Positions 1 to 10,599 of a stretch of DNA of 64,000 nucleotides are shown one piece after another. The translations under genes and the position numbers were made by a program. The notes below the pieces were generated by a model. That model ran no database searches, was not told the origin of the DNA, and worked only from the letters and a program-made list of their open reading frames with translations. This DNA is from Amblyomma americanum (Eukaryota > Arthropoda > Arachnida > Ixodida > Ixodidae): NCBI RefSeq assembly GCF_052857255.1, contig NC_135505.1:136642356-136706355 (forward strand). The letters run 5' to 3'. The first letter of the stretch is position 1. Each line of letters begins with the position of its first letter.

Positions 1-3000
1 GGCAAGAACTTCTTACGAGCACTTATAGCTATCACAGGCAAAATGACCACGCCCTGCATATAGGCACATTTGAATTATCTGCTCCTAGTCGTGTCTTAGG
101 TGAACTCAACGGGTACCCACCCTCACAATTCCACGTCTTTAATGGTTTGAGCATTACGAGATGGACCCTTCCCGAAACAGTGCTGCACTTAAATGTAGAT
201 TAGCTAGGTGTGAATAGAGGGAGAGGGAGGGAAGAAATAAATCAAGTGACGGCCGTTACGGATCGTGGCATATACGACGTGGGCGGGCAGGCAGGTTCCA
301 CGCCGTTGCCGATCTGCACGCCATCTATCGGTCGAGGCGACGACGATGTCGTTAAGAGGTCATCCATCTCGACGGCACTCCCCGCTCACAACGTGGCGGA
401 TTAATGACCCTCGTGGAAGCGGACGCTCAAGAGTCTGCGGAGACGTATCAAAAGGCAAAACTGGAAACAACGCCCCTGAAAGAACAACAAAAACACGGCG
501 AGAAAATAAGAAACCGTGGTATCGCCTGTTCATTGTCGTCGGTGCGGTGGGGCAGCGGTGGGGTTTAGTCAGCGTCGATCGCCGTCTGATACCGTCTGAG
601 TGGAGGAAGGATGGTCGTCTGCTATATGGTTACCCGACGTCTGTTGTCGACCGAGAATAAAAACTACCCTTTCTCCATCAGCACTTCTTTCAGGTGTTCC
701 CCGTTTCCCGCTTAGCTTCCCGAATAGGGAAGGGGCGATGGTTCAGCAAACTGATTCGGCCGACGCCTTCTACTAATTTGTTGGTCTGGAGCTGGGGGGG
801 GGGGATGTTTGACAGAGATATTTTTTTTTCGGGAGATAGGGAGGAGAGTCCAACAACCCAATTCTTCTTCGCTTAAGCTTCTCGCCACATCTTGAACTCC
901 CTTGAGGGCGCAAAGGGCGGAAGAAGATACGTGACAACAAAGTTTCGCCCCCCCCCCGCTCCAACCCCCCGCCAACTCTCTTCTCACCCACGTGAGCGTC
1001 AACGTTAGGGAACAGCGTAACGGCGCATTTGACTTAGCCATCTTTGTTTCCCTTAACTATCCCTCTCCGGCGGAAAAAAAACACTAGGGAATAGGGAGTC
1101 CAATGACGTCTTCACGAAGTCGCTCGTATTTGGGGACAACAACAGAGGCATATTGATCACTTTTCTGATGCGGCATCTCCTCTTCTTAGCCTTTCACTCG
1201 TCGTCCCTCCTCTCTTGCTTGCCTTCCCGCTTTTACCCTTTTATTCCTAGTTGCCGGGAGAGGAAATGAAACGAGTGATACGCGGCCGAAGCGCGCCAAA
1301 CAGCGATTTTCCATTTGAGGGAACAAGAGGTACCCTAACTGGTCGCCAATCTACGATATACGCTTTCACGAAGAGACCGAAAAGTCTTTGAACTCGGCGT
1401 GTTTTTTTTTTCCTCCGGGATTCTTTTCCAAAACAGGGAGAGCCGAAAAACGTTCCTCGCGAGAGCAGAATGGGAGCTCGAAGAAGACAGAAATAACCCA
1501 GAAATAACAACTCGGCACGTGGGGCGCCAAGAAAAAGACTAAGTTTAATAATTAAACTTCTTCGTGAGAGGCGAAGTTTATCGCGAACGTAAAATTGCGG
1601 TCGGGCTCGGGGTCGAGAAGTTATATTGCCTTCTCTTTCGTTTGTCATGACGCACCTCTTCATGATTTTCGCTTTCCCGATCATTGCAACTGAAATATTA
1701 AAAAAGTTTCGCCTGCTTAAACGTCCTTACGTATGAATATAAATGCTGTTCCTATTAGGAACCGCCATAACTGCATAGGAAAGCGGACCTCTTAAAATGA
1801 TCGCGTTTGCCGCGTAACTCATTGCTATCTCTGGTTTTAGTTTGTTGTGCCTATCACTTTTCTCTGTTTTTTTAAAAATTTTTTTGCTCTTGCTTGAAGC
1901 GAACCCGTTATGATGGCTCGGGTGTTTCGAAGCGATATTGATAACCACATGCCCTAGTTACTAAAAGTCGAGGTGAATATTAAATGCAGAGAGGTGGTTG
2001 ATAAAAAATGGAAACACACTGAAATGAACGAATAAATAAAAGCACGAAAACTCTTCTCCTATCTCCTAGTTGCTTACAACGAAAAACGCGACATTCGTGT
2101 TGCACGTGCGTTTCCAAGATGTTTAGTGTATTTTTTTTGTGGAAAACATTTAAAGCGCGTCGGCTTTATCAGCCACTAAACGGAATGACAAATATAAAGA
2201 GAGAAAAGACGCAAGGCTGCTTGCTCTTTTCAGATGAAGTGTAAAGATAGAACGCATGAGTTTGTTTTATTAATTTTGCGCCACGAGGTATTTAGTTAAG
2301 GGAGCGTTTGCGCGAGGTGCCAAAGGAAATTTCATATAAATTCATGGAAAAAGGGTTCAAACGCGTTGTATTTAATAAAAGCGCCTTTAATGAATAAAAA
2401 ATGACGCGATTCAAAAACATGGTGGCCGCTTAATGGTTCGCACGAGGTTGCGGGGTTTTTACCTTTTTTAATTAATTTCTGGTACTACGAAAAGAAAGGT
2501 ATATATTTTGAAATTCTTTCAAAGAGCTCAGAAACTAAGTGTTATAAAGCCTCTTGTGCGCTGTTATGCAGTTTTACGAGTGATGGGGAACGCTTTTAGT
2601 GTCGGTTTCTTTAAAATTCTAAAACTTTATCAAGCAACAAAAGTTGACCTCTTTAATAACGTTATTTTTATTTGTCGCCTATGTTTGCCCTCATTCATCA
2701 CCTTTTACTTATCTTGCGTTTCCATGCATTTTTTGTAGTAGATAAACAAAATTGAATGAATCAAGGGCTACTACTGCTGTCTGCTGTTTCAATTCGTGCC
2801 AGGCACCAAAAGTCATATCTATTACTGATATTTTTGTCATATACTGTATCACTAAAAAGTCTCAATGAGCATGTAGTGCGACATACTGTACGAAATACTT
2901 TAACGGTTGGTAACCGTGCTGGGCAAGCCATTGAATCGTTGCCGGTTGAAAAAGCATGGCGACAAGCACTATTATTTTTAAAAATCAAAATATTTCAAAT

Positions 3001-3513
3001 ATCTACCCATCGTCAGAATCACGGGGGAGTATGCAAAAAGGGGAATAGAGCTGTATTGGAGCTTTACTTTGCCTTTTTATTATGGCTATTTCAGGGAGAG
3101 TTTTTCAGCATTACTCTACAACTTCATAACAACTGTTGTGTTTAACCTCCGTACACGGTGACTTCCTTTGCTTCAAAAGATTTAAACAGAAATTTCGGCC
3201 TAAAGAAAAAAAGAACCAGTGTTCATGGCAATTGGCACTGCTAGAACGCTAGCACTCCAACTGGTACGCATAGTTACCTGGTAGTACTACCAGCACTGCC
3301 AGTTAACTACCACAATTCACCAATTATCACTGTATGGTGTTATACCCCCTAATATAATGTTCCCAAATGGGACGATATATTGCAGGACATGTCATTACAT
3401 TCCTCTACTGTCCCATGTTTGTGCCTATGAGGCAAAATAAATAAATAATGACCACAGTTATATTTCTAGGGTTGCCAGTTATTAGTAGGTTACCAGACTT
3501 AAGTCGTCGATGC
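1..3513. other. Unique AT-rich DNA, no gene recognised
   Basis: Open frames here (for example 129 codons at 2756-3145 on plus and 145 codons at 1247-1684 on minus) show no motif or family resemblance, and overlapping frames on the other strand are about as long. G-, C- and A-runs occur around 800-1080. Nothing else is identifiable. Confidence 0.5.
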
Positions 3514-3527
3514 GAAGAGCTTATAGA

Positions 3528-3981
3528 TGGTTTATGGAGGTTTAACGTCCCAAAGCGACTCAGGCTATGAGAGACGCCGTAGTGAAGGGCTCCGGAAATT
3601 TCGACCACCTGGGGTTCTTTTACGCGCCTGACATCGCACAGCACACGGGGCCTCTAGAATTTCGCCTCCATCGAAATTCGACCGCGCGGCGGGATCGAAC
3701 CCTCGTCTTTCGGGCCGGCAGCCGAGCGCCGTAACCACTGAGCCACCACCGCGGCTCGAATGAATGAATGAATGAATGAATGAATGAATGAATGCAGAAG
3801 GGAAAGTACAAAGAAAGCTGCTGATCCCTGTGCTTTGGGCTTATGTAGAGTTATCTCCTGGGCTAGTTGGTATTGTAGGCTAAGTTCATAATTTTCTAAC
3901 GCAACTGCACAAGGCCAAATCGAACCCGCGTCTTTCGGGCCGGCAGCCGAGCGCCATAACCACTCATCCACCGCGGCGGCT
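3528..3981 (-). mobile_element. Composite SINE: SINE-B plus an extra upstream tRNA-like head
   Basis: Read on the minus strand it starts with a tRNA-like head (3981-3912) with a B-box-like GGTTCGATT. Then come about 115 bp of unrelated DNA, a (TTCA)n run (3794-3759), a second tRNA-like head (3758-3670), and the SINE core and tail ending GTTTAAACC at about 3530. The whole block is bounded by a 14-bp direct repeat GAAGAGCTTATAGA (3514-3527 and 3982-3995). That makes it one insertion rather than two independent ones. No TTTT run occurs on the minus strand between the heads, so a Pol III transcript could have spanned both. The 5'-transduction reading is inference. Confidence 0.75.
3759..3794. repeat. 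(AATG)n microsatellite inside the composite SINE
   Basis: About nine tandem AATG units lie immediately upstream (minus strand) of the second tRNA-like head of the composite SINE. Confidence 0.9.
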
Positions 3982-4280
3982 GAAGAGCTTATAGAATTCT
4001 GCTATTAAGCATCATGTGTTGCTAAGGGTGTTTTCTTATGACGGAAATCTACATGCGGCGTTAGATGTGCAAACAGCTGTTCATGATGATGAGCGTGGTT
4101 ACAGATGCGCTTAAATACTCTGGTGAGTTAAAAAAAATGGAATGAAGCTAGGTTTGATAGTAACTCCAGCCTGTGATAACTTGTGAGACTTCCTATACTG
4201 TAAACACTTCTATCGGTCTGCACTGACATAATATAATCAGAGTACATGGTAGAGGCAGGTTGGGCAGACGGATCTTGATA

Positions 4281-4523
4281 ATCACAAAGTGAACAAGGGA
4301 GAGGAAAGCCTAAGGGTGCTTGCTAAGGTTTAGACGAGGACTTATCTTCCTTTCGGCAAAGCGTTCATAATTGGCGGGGTTTAAACAAATAGGGTCATCC
4401 CTCCTCGGAGTGAAGGCCCTATTTAAACCCTGCCAATGATGAACGCTTTGCCCAGGCGAAGACAGGTCTTCCGGTGCATTGGCATGCACCACGAGGCTTC
4501 CTCTCCTTTGTGTGCTTTGTGAT
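4281..4523. mobile_element. Foldback (long inverted repeat) MITE-like element
   Basis: The two halves are imperfect inverted copies along nearly the whole length. Outer arms are ATCACAAAG (4281) and CTTTGTGAT (4515-4523). Further inward GGAGAGGAA pairs with TTCCTCTCC, GGCAAAGCGTTCAT (4355) pairs with ATGAACGCTTTGCC (4439-4452), and the GGGTTTAAA blocks pair near the loop at about 4400-4415. There is no coding capacity. The structure fits a non-autonomous foldback or MITE element; the family is unknown. Confidence 0.65.
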
Positions 4524-4526
4524 GAT

Positions 4527-5400
4527 ATAACCAGGTTCGATTAAAGTAACTAATTATCTGGCACTTTTGCGTACTTAGTGCACCTACGCCTAGTTACTAT
4601 GGCACATATGCAAGAGGCCGTCGGCCTATTTGGGCTGTCTACATAGCTAGAAATGATGCTCCTACCATGAACACTGTCGTATTAAACATTTAAGTATAAA
4701 CCGGACGACAAAAAAGCTGCAATTATCTTCGGATAATGAACTAGCTTTGGATAATGAACGAGCTTCTCTGAAATGCCCCTTGAGGTTTGGGGTTATTTAA
4801 CGCTTTTTTAAAAAGGATGGGTCTAAAGAAGCAATGAAAATATACGCGTAAGCGGTGCCAGCCACCAAATTCTAGTTTAAAAGATTCCCCTTTTTTTGCT
4901 CGATTTGAGGTAGAATGAAGTGCCTTTTTTGACACTGTTTATTCCCCAAATTAAGCGTATGCTGTATAGGCATATCGGTGAGGCTTAATTGTCAGCCCTG
5001 TCTGCTTTGTTCTTTTGAGTTTTACATCTTCCACGTAACAAACAAAAAGTAAAGACAATAAAAACAACAAAGGGAATCATATGGCGACAATATATACGCG
5101 CTCCTCTTATCGACCGCAGCATAAGCGTCAAAATCTTTCAAGCGGCAACGATGCATAGCGAGGTTTGTTCAAACCTTGCTTCTTTTGCAGGCTTTTCGAA
5201 AGCGCTCTTTAAATTGATTCCGTGGGGAGACCCTTTGTTCCAGGAGACTGTGAAAAATCCGATAAACCGCCAAAGAGTGGCTGTTTTTCTGATATTCTCT
5301 TTTTTTCTAGCTACTTGTAAATCGGAGTCAATAATTCGTTTCTTTTATTTTGTTATTGACCAAAAACTGCGGGCCCTTACAGCTGGCTGCAACGCACTGC
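4527..5400. other. Unique DNA, nothing recognised
   Basis: No repeat, tRNA-like box or convincing frame is visible. The 115-codon plus frame ending at 5498 runs into the TA microsatellite and is not credible. Confidence 0.5.
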
Positions 5401-5401
5401 G

Positions 5402-5402
<1 letters not shown>

Positions 5403-5486
<84 letters not shown>
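5403..5486. repeat. (TA)n microsatellite
   Basis: About 40 uninterrupted TA units. Confidence 0.97.
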
Positions 5487-5487
<1 letters not shown>

Positions 5488-5566
5488 CTGCTTTATAAGT
5501 AATTTTTTAAGCGACAGATAAATCTAGGTATTATTCAGTCGTTGATCAGGACTATAACTTTAAAGA

Positions 5567-5619
5567 CGGTGTTGACGAGCCTAGCGAAGCGAAAAGCTTC
5601 GCTAGGCTCGTCAACACCG
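5567..5619. repeat. Perfect 24-bp hairpin with GAAAA loop
   Basis: The left arm 5567-5590 and right arm 5596-5619 are exact reverse complements (CGGTGTTGACGAGCC... and ...GGCTCGTCAACACCG) separated by GAAAA. A perfect 24-bp arm with a 5-nt loop is unlikely by chance. It lies about 125 bp upstream of the ATG of the Arg-rich ORF. Confidence 0.9.
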
Positions 5620-5745
5620 GGCTTCGCGTGAGCCACACTACAGATCTGCCACAGCTGCGCATGCGCGAAACCGAGTGACATCACACGGAGCGCAGGTGGT
5701 CGCTGCTGCCGCAGCCGTCGTAGCCACCGCGCGAGAGACGCAACA

Positions 5746-6096
5746 ATGACAAACGAAGCGAGGAAGAGACAACGCGCTCAAAAGACGCCAGAAGAACGCG
5801 CTGCACGACTCGAGAAGCGTCGTAACGAAGATGTGGCTAGAATTCGTGCCACGCCCCGGAGTGGCTCTTCAACTGCGGAAGAGACAGGTTTGAGTTCTCG
5901 AGAGCGTCGGAATCAGACACTGTGTAGACGACGTGCCGAGGAAACGAACCTTTCACAACTAGGGTTAACCAGAGCTAAACCACAGCCAATTTTTTTCATG
6001 CTCAAAGGTCGGCGCTTCTCCACCGGACTCTCTCACATGTTCCCATCGGCGGCTGCTGACGCGCGCCGGAATTCTCTGGGAGGCGGAGCTTCCTGA
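5746..6096 (+). CDS. Arg/Glu-rich ORF with STPR-like repeats, probably a truncated TE-borne frame
   Basis: The frame has 116 codons. Residues 1-70 are strongly charged with repeated blocks such as RAQKTPEERAARLEKRR and SRERRNQTLCRRRAEETN. The pattern resembles the roughly 23-residue STPR repeat (score-and-three-amino-acid peptide repeat, a DNA-binding repeat first seen in a silkworm factor). In arthropods such blocks are often attached to transposon proteins. After about residue 75 the repeat pattern is lost and the rest reads like arbitrary sequence, so the frame is likely decayed or truncated. The ATG follows ACGCAACA, with a GC-rich 5' stretch and a perfect hairpin upstream. The STPR assignment is by pattern only; a chance charged frame is possible. 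Confidence 0.35.
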   Translation: MTNEARKRQRAQKTPEERAARLEKRRNEDVARIRATPRSGSSTAEETGLSSRERRNQTLCRRRAEETNLSQLGLTRAKPQPIFFMLKGRRFSTGLSHMFPSAAADARRNSLGGGAS

Positions 6097-6117
6097 CTTT
6101 CCAGAACGATGCGGCCG

Positions 6118-6220
6118 ACTTTCCATTGGCCATGCGTGACGTCTGCAAGAATCTAACCAATAGCCATCTCTTTGCCGACATGCGCAGACGCACGACACGG
6201 AGAAGGGCGAGAGTTTCAAA
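6118..6220 (+). promoter_or_regulatory. CCAAT/CRE promoter-like cluster
   Basis: An inverted CCAAT box (ATTGGCC, 6124), a CRE-like GTGACGTC (6136-6143), a direct CCAATAG (about 6158) and an NRF1-like ATGCGCAGAC (about 6180) fall within 65 bp. They lie just before the short ORF at 6221. Motif clustering is seen; promoter activity is inferred. Confidence 0.35.
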
Positions 6221-6376
6221 ATGTCGTTGGAAAGGGCTCGCCAAATTTCGCGCCCTATTGTGGGTTCTCTGCAGTGTAGAAGGGTATTGTCTGGCTCAAG
6301 TTTTCATGACAACTCAATGTACCCGATTGAGCGAGTGTATCTACCGTCCTGCGAGGGTGTTTCAGGGCTGCTTTAA
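6221..6376 (+). CDS. Short ORF with mitochondrial-presequence-like N-terminus (candidate first exon)
   Basis: The frame is 51 codons from ATG 6221 to TAA 6374-6376. It starts MSLERARQISRPIVGSLQ and continues CRRVLSGSS. It is rich in Arg, Ser and Leu, and acidic residues are nearly absent after residue 4. Such composition, with an RR-x-LS-like processing motif around residue 20, is typical of mitochondrial targeting presequences. The start lies about 60-95 bp downstream of CCAAT, CRE and NRF1-like motifs, as in nuclear genes for mitochondrial proteins. No strong splice donor is obvious before the stop, so the exon end is unknown, and it may be a gene fragment. The protein family is not recognised. 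Confidence 0.3.
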   Translation: MSLERARQISRPIVGSLQCRRVLSGSSFHDNSMYPIERVYLPSCEGVSGLL

Positions 6377-8707
6377 ATACGCTTATTTCATACAACGGCT
6401 ATCACGAAGGAAGAAACTGCGCGAAATATTTTTTTTTCCTCGCTATGTGCAACTTGGCCGAGAGCTGTTTTCACTGACTGTCAGCAAACTGCAGCTCAAG
6501 CTTAATAACTTCAACTATGCTCAACGCGATTACTTTCATTGGACTAAGTGTAGTTCTAATAAGACAAAATGCGCCTTCTCGCTTGCGTTGAGCTGCAGTT
6601 TCTTTTTCCCTTCATGAAACGAAAGGGATCCGACAGGAATTCTTTTTAATGATAATTGGTGTTTTGCGTTTACTCGGCGACTCTGTCTCCAAAGGCCTTT
6701 ATTTGACGCATTGCAGGGCTGTCTGTATCCAAGCGCTCGATGACAAGCTAGTCTCGAGCGAAAAGCATGACGTTAAGGAAGACGTCCCCACATGACATCG
6801 TCATCATCATCAGCCACGACAATGAAAATGCTTCACCCAGTGATCTCAATTTGCGAATCGAGCAGATTGGGAAATTTGTAAGACAGTGAACATGAATTGA
6901 ACAGAAAAAAATGCGAAGATCATTTTCTAAAGCTGTGGATAAGAATTCAACTTTCATTGACTCTAGGCAGTCAGTTGTGCGTAAATGAAAGATGTTTCGA
7001 AATATAATCACAATTGGACACCTCTTAATCACCGTCATCTCCGGTGGCTGCATTGTGTTCACAGCATATGGCCTAGACCTGTTTACTCCTCCTTAGCACG
7101 GGCTGATTTAACAGTCTGTATGCGTTGAACAGCTGTATGGATGTACATTCATCAAACAGTGCGTTTTAGGGTGCATCGCTATTGTCAGTATCCGCATTTT
7201 GTGGCGTTCTCACTCGAAACAGGTTCAGCGCTGCATACTCCACTTCCTCGTCGGCTGCTGCTCCTCTTTGCAGACGAATAAGGTGTAGACGAAATGTCTG
7301 ACTTCTAGCGTGCCGGCACCGAACGCAGAATACAAAGAAAACAGGTGGCTTGTTTCTGTTTCCGCATGTCTGATTCACTAACGTGGGTTTGAGTCCGCGT
7401 CCTGAGCATCGGTCCGCAGAGCTCACAAAGGGCCCAGAGCTACGGATACGAAGTAGGAAGAGGAAAGGAGAGGTGGGGGGGGGGGGTGCATTCTAACAAT
7501 CATCTGAAAAGGGAAGGCGAGAGAAACGAGATTAAGGAAAACGCTTTCCTCTCCGGAATCCCCCGTCGCCATTGAAAGCGTTCATCTGGTGGACAACGTG
7601 TGGGAAGGAAGGGAGGGAAGATCGACGACGTGTCAGAGAACAATAGAATCACAGCGAAAAGGGAGAGGAGAAAAAGGCAAGAAAAGGCATGAAAAAAAAA
7701 GGAATAAAAGGAGAGCACAAAGTGGCGATGATTTGGAAGGTCGTCCGCCTCTTCGGTTTGCGTTAAGCGTCCTGGTCACGACAGTCGGCGACGCTCGGAG
7801 GGATATCGGATGGTTGTGAGGACCTTCGGACGCGGATTCGAGGCTGTCAGACTCCCCTTGGAGTCGATGTTTTTTATTCTCTCTCTCCCTGGGAGTTGAT
7901 GTTTGTGCGTGTGTTTGTATACGTGGGCTTGTGTTGGTCTCGAGGTTGCCACATCTATTCACGTCCGTTCCTTTGTTTCCGATCGCGTGTGCGCGTGTCG
8001 GACCCGTAAACGCGGTCGCTGGCGTGTCGACACAAAAGCGGAAGCGTTCGTGTCTAGTGTTCAGTGAACCCTGCGGGCGTAGCTGTGGCTTCAACCCTCA
8101 CGCGTCGTGTGGTCTGGGTGCGCGGTTTCTGACACAAAGGGGTATTTTCATTACGAGACAGAGTAGCTTTGTATTGGGCTCAGCGGGCTCATTGTTGTCG
8201 CGTCGACAATGAAAGTTTTGCGTTCGCTGTGAAAAAGTTGCGGTCGCAGCGGGCTTGTCCTTGCATCGTGTGTCCCAGTTAGCATTCAGCATTAACGTAG
8301 TGCTATAACGTGATAATGTGAGCTTGTATAACTGCTTCTAGCAATCGCAATTGTATAAATAAATTCGTGTGTAGAGTAAAACAGTCTGTTTTACCAGGGA
8401 CAAAAATTGCGCGCAGTCGTCCCCAGTGTCCCTTTAAAGCTTTTCTGCTTTTTTTTTGTATTGTGTATGACAATTTGACTTAATTCTTCCACGTTATGCT
8501 TCGTAATAAAGCCCCACTTAACTTTCTATCTACAACTTTTCACTTAGGTAGCCGACCACGAGTTTCTGATAAACTAATTTTGTTTGAATTTCTTCCAATC
8601 GTAACTGCATTGCAGAGGCGCAGGCTGTCGACGATAGCGCTCTGTCTCGTAATTAGTCACGTGCTTGTTCACGTGGAAAGAGCGTTCTTCAACTCTCCTC
8701 GAGCGTG
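6377..8707. other. Unique DNA, no gene recognised
   Basis: Several 70-150 codon frames overlap on both strands (for example 7633-8094 minus) but are low-complexity or unsupported. There is a G-run near 7480. GC and TG content rises at 7900-8250, with a TTCAGT initiator-like site near 8061, but no exon structure could be defended. Confidence 0.45.
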
Positions 8708-8714
8708 GCTCCAG

Positions 8715-8787
<73 letters not shown>

Positions 8788-9030
8788 TGGTTTTGGGGGA
8801 AAGGAAATGACGCAGTATCTGTCTCATGTATCGATGGACACCTGAAACACGCCGTAAGGGAAGGGATAAAGGAGGGAGTGTAAGAAGAAAGGAAGAGAGA
8901 GGTGCCGTAGTGGAGGGCTCCGGAATAATTTCGACCACCTGGGGATCTTTAACGTGCACTGACATCGCACAGCACACGGGCGCCTTAGCGTTTTTCCTCC
9001 ATAAAAATGCAGCCGCCGCGCTCCAGGAAT
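8708..9030 (-). mobile_element. 5'-truncated SINE-A (Ruka-like) with 11-bp TSD
   Basis: The (AAT)n tail (8717-8787) and SINE core (8788-9020) are in minus orientation; the tRNA-like head is missing. Flanking copies of GCTCCAGGAAT (8708-8718 and 9020-9030) form an 11-bp target-site duplication. The copy was therefore truncated at integration, as expected for LINE-type target-primed reverse transcription. Confidence 0.88.
8717..8787. repeat. (AAT)n SINE tail microsatellite
   Basis: Uninterrupted AAT units forming the expanded tail of the adjacent SINE. Confidence 0.95.
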
Positions 9031-9493
9031 GCGAGTTTTGATTTCTGGTGCTGTGCTAAAATTGCCTGTAGTGGGCGCTATCTAGATCACGTGTGCTGGC
9101 ATGCACAAAGCTTGCAATACAACCACGATGTTTTGAGCTTACATCTGCAGTCGTTTTGTTGGTAGTGCGCCTAAAACACTTTCGAGGTATGGAGAGTCAA
9201 TTGCCGTCGTTTGGTATTACAAATCATGTTATTCGTGGGAAAAAAGAAGTATACCCCTGAAGGAAAACAACAGAATAAAGAAAACAGGATATTTCTTGCC
9301 CACTGGTTCGAGTTGAAATCATATCATTAAGAGGTATGTCAGCATTTAGCGGCCCTTTATTTGTTTCTGAAATTTCTATCACTCGTACATCATGTCCCGG
9401 TTCGCAGCAACACAATAACGGGCAAGTGAATTATAAATTGAGATCATTAGTAAATGCCTTTTTAAAGGCCCGTTAAAATATTTAAAACGGAAA

Positions 9494-9904
9494 ATGGTAG
9501 GTGTAACGTTAAGAGACCGGAAGCGGGCAGAGTGGGTGAAGGAACAAACGCCGGTTAAAGACATCCTAGTCGAAATCAAGAGGAAGAAATGGGCTTGGGC
9601 AGGGCATGTAACGCGAAGGCAGGATAACCGCTGGTCCTTAAGGGTAACGGAGTGGATTCCAAGAGAAGGCAAGCGTAGCAGGGGGCGGCAGAAAGTTAGG
9701 TGGGCGGATGAGATTAAGAAGTTTGCAGGCATAAGGTGGGCTCAGCTGGCACAGGACTGGATTAATTGGACAGATATATATGGGAGAGACCTTTGTCCTG
9801 CAGTGAGCGTAGTCAGTCTGATGATGATTGGATTTGGATTGGATTGGATCTTGGGGCTGAACCCTTTATAACGGGCGGGCGCTCAACCCTTTATAACGGG
9901 CGGG

Positions 9905-9905
<1 letters not shown>
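9494..9905 (+). mobile_element. 5'-truncated LINE, RTE-like C-terminus
   Basis: The frame 9494-9871 carries the C-terminal signature of RTE/BovB-type endonuclease-reverse transcriptases: VGVTLRDRKRAEWV, then KWAWAGHVTRRQDNRW, KRSRGRQKVRWADEI and WAQLAQDWINW. The catalytic RT and endonuclease parts are absent, so this is a 5'-truncated, inactive copy. The 3' end consists of GAT/TTGGAT repeats, a 20-bp motif duplicated at 9860-9879 and 9885-9904, and a (TGA)n tail. The frame is still open, suggesting a fairly recent insertion. Confidence 0.8.

Positions 9906-9939
<34 letters not shown>
9906..9939. repeat. (TGA)n microsatellite at the LINE 3' end
   Basis: About eleven TGA units follow the LINE tail. 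Confidence 0.9.
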
Positions 9940-10436
9940 TTCTAAGGCACTGCTGAGACTAGCGTAACTCCTACTTTATTGACGGCATCAGAGTTGGGTC
10001 AAGATTGGGGACTGTTTATCGTAACAACAGGAGTTGTTGTTCTCCAATATGTTCTTGCCGATTGCTCCAAAGCAAAAAAAGCCCTTTAGAGAGGCATGCT
10101 TCAACTCCCTCGTCGCGCAAGATATCACTATAGCGTAATTTCCTCCCGATTGCGAAAAGGAATAGCCGGCGCCGTGGTCAGGCACTCACCTCTCCTGATA
10201 TGTCCATCAGAACAAATAAAAAAAAAAGACACACTATATTGAGAAGTAGTGGCATCCGCATTTCGGGCCATTTTCTTCCTCAAACCGTCCCTCCCATCAA
10301 CGTATAAAAAGCACTCCCAGAATGGTCAGGATTTGTCAGCGTGTGCAGAAGAATGTTATGCTTTGCCCCTTATTTGGAACCTCAATTATTTATAAACATT
10401 TCATGATGCAAATCTTTCTTCCAATCATAATCATTA

Positions 10437-10590
10437 TCATCAACCTTACTACACCCACTGCAGGGCAAAGGCCTCTCCCATGTCTCTCCAATTAACCCTG
10501 TCTTTTGCCAGCTGCGCCCACCCTATGCCTGCATACTTCTTAATCTCATCCGACCACCTAACCTTCTGCCACCCCCTGCTACACTCATGT
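10437..10590 (-). mobile_element. RTE-like LINE 3' fragment
   Basis: The minus-strand translation gives RGWQKVRWSDEIKKYAG, then WAQLAKDRVNWRDMGEAFAL and QWV-stop. This is homologous to the copy at 9494-9905 and covers only about the last 50 codons. The tail on the minus strand is a TGATAATGATTATG-type run (10420-10440). Confidence 0.8.
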
Positions 10591-10599
10591 GGTAGTGAT

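Noticed and set aside
7633..8094. 153-codon minus-strand ORF
   Set aside because: Basic N-terminal part and Leu/Phe-rich end come from low-complexity purine-rich DNA; no start or splice support.
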